From CAVAWX01 sp963614215 (GTDB taxonomy: Bacteria > Actinomycetota > Coriobacteriia > Coriobacteriales > QAMH01): a stretch of 29,961 bases of DNA. Shown here piece by piece: positions 23,685-29,961 of this stretch (its first letter is position 1; each line of letters opens with the position of its first letter). Both the position numbers and the translations under genes were made by a program. The DNA is taken from NCBI GenBank assembly GCA_963614215.1, contig CAVECB010000023.1, positions 1-29,961 on the forward strand, read 5' to 3'. The notes below the pieces were generated by a model, which saw nothing but the letters and a program-made list of their open reading frames with translations, made no database searches and was not told where the DNA came from.

Positions 23685-24680
23685 CTAACCCTTCAGCGCC
23701 TGGGCCTGCACGCAGGTGATGGCTGTCGTGCCCACGATGTCGTCGACCGAGCAGCCGCGAGAAAGATCGTTCACAGGCTTTGCCATGCCCTGCATGACCG
23801 GCCCGTAGGCCTGCGCTTTTGCCAGACGTTGCACGAGCTTGTAGGCGATGTTGCCCGCGTCGAGGTTGGGGAAGACCAAGACGTTGGCCTTGCCCGCCAC
23901 GGGGCTGTCGGGCGCCTTCAAGGCCGCCACCTCGGGCACGATGGCTGCGTCCGCCTGCAGCTCGCCGTCGAGCGCCAAATCGGGCGCCGCCTCCTTGGCA
24001 AGCGCCGTGGCCTCGCGCACAAGGTCGGCATGCTCGCCTTTGCCCGAGCCGTAGCTGGAATAGTTGAGCATGGCCACGCGCGGCTCGCCGCCCACGAGCG
24101 CCGCGAAGGTCTCGGCGCTGGCCAAGGCGATGTCTGCCAGTTCGGGCGCCGTCGGGTAGATGTTTACCGCGCAATCGCCCACGACGAAGACGCCGTCTTC
24201 GCCATACGCGCAATCGGGCACGTCCATGACGAAGCTAGAGCTGGCGATCTTCACCCCGGGGGCGGTCTTTAGAATCTGGAGCGCCGGGCGCAAGGTGTCG
24301 GCCGTGGAATGGCACGCGCCTGAAACCATACCGTCGGCGTCGCCCATGTAGACCATCATGACGGCGAAATAGCTGACGTCGGCGCATTGCGCGCGCGCCT
24401 GCTCGATGGTCATGCCCTTCTTCGCGCGCAGCTCGGCAAGTTTTTGCGCATACGCCTCCATTTTGTCCGAGGCGGCCGGATCCACGACCTCGATGCCTTG
24501 CAGAGAAATGTCGTGCGCCGCCACCTCGTCGGGCGCACCCAGCACGACCACATGTGCGATGCCATCATCCACAATCTGGCGCGCCGCCTGCACGACGCGC
24601 GCGTCAGCCCCCTCGGGCAACACGATGGTCTGCACGTCCGAGCGGGCCTTGTCCAGCATCTTGTCTAAAAAGCTGCCCAT
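23685..24680 (-). CDS. pta: Phosphate acetyltransferase (short PTA form)
   Basis: Interconverts acetyl-CoA + phosphate and acetyl phosphate + CoA, usually with acetate kinase for fermentative ATP. The 331 residues correspond to the catalytic PTA/PTB domain alone, without the regulatory N-terminal part of long Pta. Recognisable parts: TIVLPEGADARVVQAA, GMVSGACHSTADTLRPALQ, VGDCAVNIYPTAPELADIA, MLNYSSYGSGKGE, VLVFPNLDAGNIAYKLVQRL, GPVMQGMAKPVNDLSRGCSVDDI. ATG 24680 is chosen for AGGGAG 6 nt upstream; the frame continues upstream to 24752 but lacks a ribosome-binding site. ackA is not in the window. A -10-like TACAAT lies at 24722-24717. Confidence 0.96.
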   Translation of the reverse strand: MGSFLDKMLDKARSDVQTIVLPEGADARVVQAARQIVDDGIAHVVVLGAPDEVAAHDISLQGIEVVDPAASDKMEAYAQKLAELRAKKGMTIEQARAQCADVSYFAVMMVYMGDADGMVSGACHSTADTLRPALQILKTAPGVKIASSSFVMDVPDCAYGEDGVFVVGDCAVNIYPTAPELADIALASAETFAALVGGEPRVAMLNYSSYGSGKGEHADLVREATALAKEAAPDLALDGELQADAAIVPEVAALKAPDSPVAGKANVLVFPNLDAGNIAYKLVQRLAKAQAYGPVMQGMAKPVNDLSRGCSVDDIVGTTAITCVQAQALKG

Positions 24681-24716
24681 CGCAAGCTCCCTATCTCTCG
24701 CCTTCGTTAAAAAGCT

Positions 24717-24722
24717 ATTGTA
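24717..24722 (-). promoter_or_regulatory. Candidate -10 box of the pta operon
   Basis: TACAAT on the minus strand, 37 bp upstream of the chosen pta start; no strong -35. The rest of the gap between pta and the PIN gene (24681-24843) shows nothing else. Confidence 0.4.
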
Positions 24723-24843
24723 GCGTGCAGGCGCAAGACCCTGCGTGTTCATCGAGGCGCGGAGCGGGCGTAAGGCAAAAACGCGTTGCGGGAAACAGGG
24801 ATACGGCGAGTAGTCCTTGCGAAAGCCGCACCGACACCCGCCC

Positions 24844-25320
24844 CTATTCTGCCCCGTTCTCCGAACCCGCCCCCTCTTGGTTCGTCTCGTCGTGGGGCTC
24901 TTCGTCGTCGTAGGGCCATTCGATTTCCTCTAGGCACTCAACGCCGTTGTCCAGGCACAGCTCGCGCAAACGCTTGTCGAAAGTGAACAAGGTCGCGCGT
25001 GCGCGCCGCGCGAGGACAAGGTAAAACATGTCGTACACCGAGTGGCGCAAACGCACGCTCTCGGAAAACGCCTCCTGATACAGCTCTTCCATGGGGACGA
25101 ACTGATCCACGCGATCGCTTGCCTTGCGCATCAAATCGAGCGCCGCATCCTGCTCGAGCAGGCCGCGGAGAACGAGTTTTCGATACACACTGCACAGCTC
25201 GGCGTACAGTAGCTGCGGCGCAACTATCCGCTCGTCCGGAAAAAGCAGAGACGCGGCAAGCAGACCCTCCTGAGTATTGTTTTGCATTTCGACGAGGACA
25301 TTGCAATCTACGACTACCAT
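24844..25320 (-). CDS. PIN-domain toxin (VapC-like ribonuclease)
   Basis: A 158-residue protein with the four-acid PIN signature: D5 (VVVDCNVLVE), E41 (YAELCS), D97 (SVYDMFYLVLARR) and D115 (TFDKRL). PIN toxins cleave RNA and are held inactive by their partner. An acidic tail (about 135-158) extends beyond the usual core. ATG 25320 overlaps the antitoxin stop by 7 nt, with GAGGAG in the end of the antitoxin gene as its ribosome-binding site. Pairing with the RHH gene upstream supports a type II toxin-antitoxin module. Confidence 0.88.
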   Translation of the reverse strand: MVVVDCNVLVEMQNNTQEGLLAASLLFPDERIVAPQLLYAELCSVYRKLVLRGLLEQDAALDLMRKASDRVDQFVPMEELYQEAFSESVRLRHSVYDMFYLVLARRARATLFTFDKRLRELCLDNGVECLEEIEWPYDDEEPHDETNQEGAGSENGAE

Positions 25321-25658
25321 CTCTCCTCCCTAGCCGCATGCACCAAATCCGCAACACTGTCGTATTCTGGCGGGAGTTCGAATTTCGGCCCCTCTGAAAT
25401 GCTTTTCAAAAACGCTGCGTGTCTCTCCTCGCGCGATGTATGGGCAGCCGCAGGGTTGGGGATAAACGTAATCCCCGCCTCACGGTACACCCCCTCGGGC
25501 AATGGTTCGATCGCGCGAGGCGACGGCTCCCTGTGCGCGAGCCCCCCTTGAATGAGGGTGAGGGCCTGCTGCGACATGCTGCGGTTTTCGCGCGCCGCCC
25601 TCCTCTTCAACGCATCGTACGTGTCCTGCGGGCAATCTCTGACCTGCAAAGCCGGCAT
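25314..25658 (-). CDS. RHH antitoxin (FitA/VapB-like)
   Basis: A 114-residue protein. Its N terminus (ALQVRDCPQDTYDALKRRAARE then NRSMSQQALTLI) is a ribbon-helix-helix DNA-binding domain of the FitA type; the C-terminal half should wrap the toxin. ATG 25658 has GGGAGGT 6 nt upstream; the longer frame from 25682 includes the ribosome-binding site. It overlaps the toxin start by 7 nt. Antitoxins of this type repress their own promoter, and palindromes near the -10 fit this. Confidence 0.88.
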   Translation of the reverse strand: MPALQVRDCPQDTYDALKRRAARENRSMSQQALTLIQGGLAHREPSPRAIEPLPEGVYREAGITFIPNPAAAHTSREERHAAFLKSISEGPKFELPPEYDSVADLVHAAREERW

Positions 25659-25702
25659 GACGCACCTCCCTTTCGACAACATGGCGTGCCAACTGTGCGT
25701 CT

Positions 25703-25731
25703 AGTATAGCATGTGATGCGCATGAATTCAG
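25703..25731 (-). promoter_or_regulatory. Promoter and possible operator of the toxin-antitoxin pair
   Basis: Minus-strand -10 TATACT (25708-25703) with a weak -35 CTGAAT (25731-25726) at 17-bp spacing. An interrupted palindrome GCAT GTG ATGC (25709-25719) and an adjacent GCGCAT lie inside the spacer, where an autoregulating RHH antitoxin could bind. Operator role inferred. Confidence 0.45.
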
Positions 25732-25750
25732 CACCATATATGATGTATCG

Positions 25751-25853
25751 ATGTCCTCGGGTGTCGTGCCCTCGGGTGTCGTGCCTTCGGATGCCCTCGG
25801 GATGCCCTCGGGGTGCCCTCGGGGTGCCCTCAGTTGCCCTCGGAAGCCCTCAG
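25751..25853. repeat. Short tandem-repeat array at the 3' end of the thiamine kinase gene
   Basis: Nine imperfect units of 10-15 bp sharing TGCCCTCGG (plus strand), in order 10, 15, 15, 10, 11, 11, 11, 10, 10 bp. The two 15-bp units (GTGTCGTGCCCTCGG and the CTTCGG variant) differ by one base. The last unit contains the stop codon of the thiamine pyrophosphokinase gene; the rest lies beyond it. Confidence 0.9.
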
Positions 25854-26536
25854 CCGCCCACGACGACGAGCAGCAGCCCTTCGCGCACACCGACGACGGC
25901 ACCGGCCTCGCGCACCTCGTTGCTGGCACCGAGGGGAAAGCTCGCCTCGAGGACCGCGTCTTCCAACTCCCAGGCAAGGCCACGCTCGCATACGCCCTCG
26001 GCTTTCTCGGTGAAGGAGAAGACCCCCACACGCGTGCCGGGCGGCGCGGGCACCAGGCGCCCCTCGTCGTCGAGGGCGCACACCAAATCCAGCCCATCAT
26101 CCGGGCCAACAAGGTAGACGAGCTGCGCGCCATTGAACAGCCGCCCGCGCGCGCCACAGATCCCCAGATAGGCCAGTGCCTGCACGGCTGCCACGCTATG
26201 CCCGATGTCGCCGCCGAGGCAGCCGTAGATGGAAAACTCAGTGCAGCCGCGCGCGAGGCCTTCCTTGCAGGCGGCGAGCAAATCGGTGTCGTCTTTGGCC
26301 TGCGGCAGCTCAAGCAGCTCCGCCACGTCCGCGCCCGCGCTGCCCCGCGCAAGCGAATCGTAGTCGGCCACTAGCAAATCACAGGCCAGCCCCGCTTCAC
26401 GGCAACGCAAATACCCGCCGTCGGCCGCGATCGTGAACGTGCCGGCCGCAAACTCCGCAAGTCGGGCGGGCAGCACCGCATCAGGAGATGCGCCCACCAC
26501 GACGCAGTGCTGTGCGCCGTCAGCGTTCGGCGTCAA
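25850..26536 (-). CDS. Thiamine pyrophosphokinase-like protein
   Basis: The family transfers a pyrophosphoryl group from ATP to thiamine, giving thiamine diphosphate. The 228 residues show AADGG (37-41), ADYDS (57-61, family GDFDS), AKDDTDLLAA (80-89), GGDIGHS (108-114) and ASNEV near 206. The fourth motif is normally GGRxDH; here Arg is Asp and Asp is Gly, so activity is not certain. The start is TTG 26536, which overlaps the nifU-like stop as TTGA; translational coupling is likely. The stop lies in the tandem-repeat array. Family call firm, activity unproven. Confidence 0.85.
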   Translation of the reverse strand: MTPNADGAQHCVVVGASPDAVLPARLAEFAAGTFTIAADGGYLRCREAGLACDLLVADYDSLARGSAGADVAELLELPQAKDDTDLLAACKEGLARGCTEFSIYGCLGGDIGHSVAAVQALAYLGICGARGRLFNGAQLVYLVGPDDGLDLVCALDDEGRLVPAPPGTRVGVFSFTEKAEGVCERGLAWELEDAVLEASFPLGASNEVREAGAVVGVREGLLLVVVGG

Positions 26537-26988
26537 GCTTTGCCGCCCTCGCCGCCATCGCCGTCGGCCGCGACATCGTCGTCATCATCATCATCGTCGT
26601 CGACCCAGTCCTCATAGGGGTTGTCGCGGTAGCCGTCGTCGCCCATGCCGCCCATAGGACCTCCCACAGGACCGCTACCCATGCCGCCCGCCATGCCGCC
26701 GTTGATCCCGGCCATGAGGCTTTCCTCCAAGGTCTGGTCGCCCACCTTGGTCTCCTCCACGTCGGGGCGCACGTGCTTGACCCCGGGAACGTGTTCGACC
26801 AAGACGCGCTCGATGCCCTGGCTCATGGTGACGGCCGAAAGCGGGCAATCGACGCAGGCACCCTGCAACGCGACGTAGACCGCGCCCTCCTCGTCGTCGA
26901 TGCGCGTGACCTTCACGTCGCCGCCGTCTGCCTGAATCTGCGGCCGCACGCGGTCCAGCACGTAGTCGAGCATTCCCCTGTCTATCAT
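26533..26988 (-). CDS. NifU-like C-terminal domain Fe-S scaffold protein
   Basis: A 151-residue protein. Residues 1-75 form a NifU C-terminal (Nfu) domain, with ADGGDVKVTRID and LQGACVDCPLSAVTMSQGIE carrying the C-x-x-C cluster ligands (C45, C48). This family binds and delivers [4Fe-4S] clusters. An unusual tail follows: a Gly/Met-rich segment (about 96-116) and an acidic run with nine consecutive Asp (130-138), encoded by a GAC/GAT triplet tract. ATG 26988 has AAGGAG 6 nt upstream, so the longer open frame to 27723 is not used. It is the first gene of a pair with the thiamine kinase. Confidence 0.92.
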   Translation of the reverse strand: MIDRGMLDYVLDRVRPQIQADGGDVKVTRIDDEEGAVYVALQGACVDCPLSAVTMSQGIERVLVEHVPGVKHVRPDVEETKVGDQTLEESLMAGINGGMAGGMGSGPVGGPMGGMGDDGYRDNPYEDWVDDDDDDDDDVAADGDGGEGGKA

Positions 26989-27216
26989 TGCGCACTCCTT
27001 CGAGCGAGATTTCCTGCCCGTGACGATACCACGCGCCAACGCCCGCAGGTCTGACATATCGGCAACAAGGTGTGGCTGAAAGGGTGTGCCAACTCGGCGT
27101 GAAAGAAATGCGGCGCCCGGTTTATCCTGTTGCGTCAAAGGACAGGGCTGCAAGGCGGCAAGCGGCAGCAAGGACGAGGGGCCGCAAGCGACGGCATGGG
27201 TGAAAGGAGAGGCTTC
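26989..27216. other. Divergent intergenic region
   Basis: 228 bp between the nifU-like gene (-) and rlmH (+). It must hold promoters for both, but no convincing -35/-10 pair stands out. Nothing else is seen. Confidence 0.5.
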
Positions 27217-27693
27217 ATGGCAGGTGCGCGCATCACGGTGGTGGCCGTGGGCAAGCTCAAGGAACGCTTCTGGAAAGACGCGCTGGCAGAATACGCCAAG
27301 CGCCTCGGCGCGTTTTGCAATTTCACCGTGCGCGAGCTGCCCGACCGCGACCCGGCCCGCTGCGGCGGCGAGGAGCCGGCACGCGAGGCGGAAGGCGCCG
27401 ACATCGTGCGTGCTATAGGGGATGCGCATTGCATCCTGCTTGCCATAGACGGGCGCCGGGTGTCCAGCGAGGACATCGCCGCGCGCCTCGACACGCTCGC
27501 ATGCAGCGGCGAAAGCGACATCGCCTTTGTCGTCGGCGGCTCGACGGGGGTGTCGGATGAAGTGCGCGCACGCGCCGACGAGGCCTGGAGCTTCGGGGCA
27601 ATCACGCTGCCGCACAACCTCGCCCGCGTCGTGTTGGCCGAGCAAATCTATCGCGCCTTCAAAATCTCGCGCGGCGAGCCCTACCACAAGTAG
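27217..27693 (+). CDS. rlmH: 23S rRNA (pseudouridine1915-N3)-methyltransferase RlmH
   Basis: Methylates pseudouridine 1915 in helix 69 of 23S rRNA; a small SPOUT (knotted) SAM-dependent enzyme acting on assembled 70S ribosomes. The 158 residues match the family length. Motifs: ITVVAVGKLKERFWKDALAEY at the N terminus, the SAM-site FVVGGSTGVSDEV, and the conserved end LPHNLARVVLAEQIYRAFKI then RGEPYHK. ATG 27217 has AAAGGAG 8 nt upstream; the frame extends to 27130 but without a ribosome-binding site. Confidence 0.97.
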   Translation: MAGARITVVAVGKLKERFWKDALAEYAKRLGAFCNFTVRELPDRDPARCGGEEPAREAEGADIVRAIGDAHCILLAIDGRRVSSEDIAARLDTLACSGESDIAFVVGGSTGVSDEVRARADEAWSFGAITLPHNLARVVLAEQIYRAFKISRGEPYHK

Positions 27694-27743
27694 CACGCGT
27701 CCTCTAGAATCCGCATCAGGCAAGAGAACGGCAAAAGGGGCGC

Positions 27744-29390
27744 ATGGTGAACGACACGACGCACATGCTTGAATACCGCCCGCCGTATCGCTTCGGCGAG
27801 CTGCTCTCGTTTTTCCGCTCGCGCGCCATCGCCGGCGTCGAGCTTGTGGACGAGTCGAGCTACGCGCGTTGCGTGCGCATGCGCCTCGAAAACGGTGAAG
27901 AAGTTTTCGGCTGGCTGCGCGTGCAAAACGATGCGGCGCACCAGGCGCTCGTGCTGTCGATGAGCGAATCGCTGCTCGATGCCGCCCCGGACATCACCTG
28001 TCGCATCCGCCGCATGTTCGACCTCGACTGCGAGCCGCAGCTTCTGCACGAAGCTCTATCGCCGCTCGAAAAAGTGCGCCCCGGGGCGAATGTGGCCGGC
28101 ACGCGCCTGCCCGGATGCTTCGACGCCTTCGAGACGAGCTGTCGCGCCGTGCTCGGCCAGCAGGTGAGCGTGGCCGCGGCCAACAAGCTCGCTGCCCGCG
28201 TCGCCGCGCGTTTGGGCACGCGGGTCGAGACAGGCGTCGAGGGGCTGGGCCTCGTCTGGCCGACCCCTGCCGACATCCTCGCGCTCGACGACGCTTCAAA
28301 CGTGCTAGGCCCGCTCGGCGTGATCGGCTCGCGCACGAAGGCGATACGCGAGATAGCCCGCATGATGGAGTCTGGCGAGCTGTGCTTCGATACTACCGCG
28401 GACGCACGCGTGCAGATGGACGTGCTCCAATCGGTGAAGGGCATTGGTCCTTGGACCGCAAACTACGTCGCCATGCGCGTGCTCTCGTATTCGGATGCGT
28501 TTTTGGAAACAGATGCCGGCGTGGCTCACGCGCTGCCCGAGCTAACGCCCAAGGAGCGCCTCGCTGCCGTAGAGCCCTGCCGTCCGTGGCGCAGCTACGC
28601 GGTCATCGGCCTGTGGAACTCGCTTGGCGGTCAAGAAGGAGCGTCCTCGACGGGTGAAAGGCCCGCAAGGGGCACGCAGCCCGCTTCGCCAAACAGGGCG
28701 AAAAAGAAAAAGGCGGCCGCCCCGACAAAGCGGGCGGCATCCAGCAAACAGCAAGCGGCACGCACTACGAAAAACCCAGCGGGCACACATGCGAACGCCC
28801 GCGCGAGAAGGAGGAGCGAGACGATGACGGTATATCGCACGGAATACGAATCCGAGCTTATAGGGCCTTTGACCATAGCCAGCGACGGCGCATCGGTTGT
28901 CGGCTGCTGGTTTGGCAACGACCGCTACTTCGGCTACGGCGTGGACGGCGCCATGGAGCGAAACGACGACCTGCCGCTGCTCGTGCAAGCGCGCGAGTGG
29001 TTCGACCGCTACTTCGCCGGCGAGGCACCCGACCCCCGCGAGCTGCCATTAGGCGCGCGCGCGACCCCCTTCCAGGCGCGGGTGCGTGAGGCTATGCTCG
29101 ACATCCCCTACGGCACCACGGGCACCTACGGTGCCATCGCCACGCGTCTGGAAAAAGAGACAGGACGTCGCCAGTCCGCACGCGCTGTGGGCGGTGCCGT
29201 GGGGCACAACCCCCTGTGCGTGATCGTGCCCTGCCACCGCGTGGTGGGCGCAAGCGGCAGCCTGACCGGTTTTGGCGGCGGCATCGAGATGAAGGTGAAA
29301 TTGCTGGAGCATGAAGGCGTGGACATGAGCGCCTTCACCATCCCCACGCACGGCACGGCCATCGACCCCGCCGACTGGCTGCCCCGCTAA
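27744..29390 (+). CDS. Fused AlkA DNA glycosylase - Ogt O6-methylguanine methyltransferase
   Basis: A 548-residue alkylation-damage repair protein. Residues 1 to about 300: an AlkA-type 3-methyladenine glycosylase with the AlkA N domain, CRAVLGQQVSVAAANKLA, and a helix-hairpin-helix LQSVKGIGPWTANYVAMRV (228-246) followed by the catalytic Asp (about D257). Residues about 305-360: a Lys/Ala/Arg-rich linker. Residues 361-548: an Ogt/MGMT domain with PYGTTGTYGAIA, the DNA-binding RQSARAVGGAVGHNP and the active-site PCHRV (C497), then TGFGGG. The frame is open throughout. Start ATG 27744, AAAAGGGG just upstream. An internal AAGGAGG (28808-28814) 9 nt before ATG 28824 could also give a separate Ogt. 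No Ada-type sensor domain is present. Confidence 0.93.
   Translation: MVNDTTHMLEYRPPYRFGELLSFFRSRAIAGVELVDESSYARCVRMRLENGEEVFGWLRVQNDAAHQALVLSMSESLLDAAPDITCRIRRMFDLDCEPQLLHEALSPLEKVRPGANVAGTRLPGCFDAFETSCRAVLGQQVSVAAANKLAARVAARLGTRVETGVEGLGLVWPTPADILALDDASNVLGPLGVIGSRTKAIREIARMMESGELCFDTTADARVQMDVLQSVKGIGPWTANYVAMRVLSYSDAFLETDAGVAHALPELTPKERLAAVEPCRPWRSYAVIGLWNSLGGQEGASSTGERPARGTQPASPNRAKKKKAAAPTKRAASSKQQAARTTKNPAGTHANARARRRSETMTVYRTEYESELIGPLTIASDGASVVGCWFGNDRYFGYGVDGAMERNDDLPLLVQAREWFDRYFAGEAPDPRELPLGARATPFQARVREAMLDIPYGTTGTYGAIATRLEKETGRRQSARAVGGAVGHNPLCVIVPCHRVVGASGSLTGFGGGIEMKVKLLEHEGVDMSAFTIPTHGTAIDPADWLPR
28808..28826 (+). promoter_or_regulatory. Internal ribosome-binding site and ATG inside alkA-ogt
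   Basis: AAGGAGG (28808-28814) then ATG 28824, in frame with the fused gene and exactly where the Ogt domain begins (residue 361, MTVYRTEYE). Initiation here would yield a 188-residue stand-alone Ogt, a usual length. Whether it is used is unknown. Confidence 0.55.
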
Positions 29391-29425
29391 GCGCCTCACA
29401 AAGGGGCGAAAACGCAGGCGCCCAC

Positions 29426-29443
29426 AAAAAAAGAAGCCTCTGA
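29426..29443 (-). terminator. End of rRNA operon: T-tract after a 5S-enclosing stem
   Basis: A 13-bp perfect inverted repeat (29431-29443 and 29567-29579, AAGAAGCCTCTGA / TCAGAGGCTTCTT) brackets the 5S gene. The distal arm is followed by seven T on the minus strand (A-run 29426-29432 on plus). The arms can pair to enclose 5S, giving a processing stem, and the T-run would end transcription. No smaller local hairpin is seen next to the T-run. Confidence 0.65.
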
Positions 29444-29448
29444 AGAAC

Positions 29449-29561
29449 TCAGCGACGTCCTAATCTCCCACGGCCTGACGCCGCAGTACCTTCGGCGATG
29501 GAGGGCTTAACTTCCGGGTTCGGAATGGGACCGGGTGTGACCCCTCCTCCATAATCACTGA
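29449..29561 (-). rRNA. rrf: 5S ribosomal RNA
   Basis: Minus-strand sequence has the conserved 5S blocks CCCATTCCGAACCCGGAAG and TTAAGCCCTCC, and GGAGATTAGGACG-type 3' part. Helix I closes by pairing CAGTGAT at the 5' end with GTCGCTG at the 3' end. About 113 nt; ends are set by that helix and may be off by 1-3 nt. Confidence 0.96.
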
Positions 29562-29640
29562 GCTCATCAGAGGCTTCTTGCGAAAGCACCCTGAAGGTCG
29601 CATAGCGTGTAGAACAACCAATGAAGGCAAATGATAAAGA

Positions 29641-29961
<321 letters not shown>

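Noticed and set aside
26989..27723. Longer 396-residue version of the NifU-like protein
   Set aside because: The extension runs across rlmH on the other strand, lacks a ribosome-binding site, and the internal ATG at 26988 has a strong one.

Overview
The window is high-GC actinobacterial DNA, most likely from the class Coriobacteriia (Eggerthella-like gut anaerobes). This is an inference from three things: an Mtb-like FHA/PstP/RodA/PbpA/PknB cell-wall signalling locus, an L7/L12-RpoB operon of actinobacterial type, and a large gut-type surface adhesin. The genus cannot be fixed from the sequence alone.

Layout. (1) Positions 1-3850, minus strand: a ribosomal protein / RNA polymerase operon, rplJ-rplL-rpoB (rpoB runs off the left edge). 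It has a recognisable promoter, an L10-type leader ending in an intrinsic terminator, a strong hairpin between rplL and rpoB, and a separate promoter just before rpoB. (2) Positions 3880-13580, plus strand, divergent from it: a Ser/Thr phosphorylation and cell-wall elongation cluster. It contains a polytopic kinase, two FHA-domain proteins, a PP2C phosphatase, a single protein that fuses a RodA/FtsW (SEDS) glycosyltransferase to a class B penicillin-binding protein, and a PASTA kinase (PknB). In Mycobacterium the same functions are encoded by separate genes in the same order. (3) Positions 13580-20510: a small ModE-like HTH regulator, a 650-bp repeat-rich non-coding stretch, and a 1789-residue cell-wall-anchored adhesin (minus strand) with Cys/His modules, a likely beta-helix and a SpaA-type domain.

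(4) Positions 20510-24680, minus strand: a compact pta - glycosyltransferase - prfA - prmC operon. RF1 and its glutamine methyltransferase PrmC are functionally paired. (5) Positions 24840-26990, minus strand: a RHH antitoxin / PIN toxin pair and a nifU-like / thiamine pyrophosphokinase pair, with a short tandem-repeat array at the 3' end of the kinase gene. (6) Positions 27217-29390, plus strand: rlmH and a fused AlkA-Ogt alkylation repair gene with a plausible internal start for the Ogt half. (7) Positions 29426-29961, minus strand: the end of an rRNA operon (3' part of 23S, then 5S), with an inverted repeat enclosing 5S and ending in a T-tract.

Most promising for follow-up: the SEDS-PBP fusion beside an unusual non-RD polytopic kinase, the AlkA-Ogt fusion with an embedded ribosome-binding site, the Cys/His-module adhesin with a 10-bp C/G tract upstream, and the non-coding repeat and palindrome cluster at 14277-14750.
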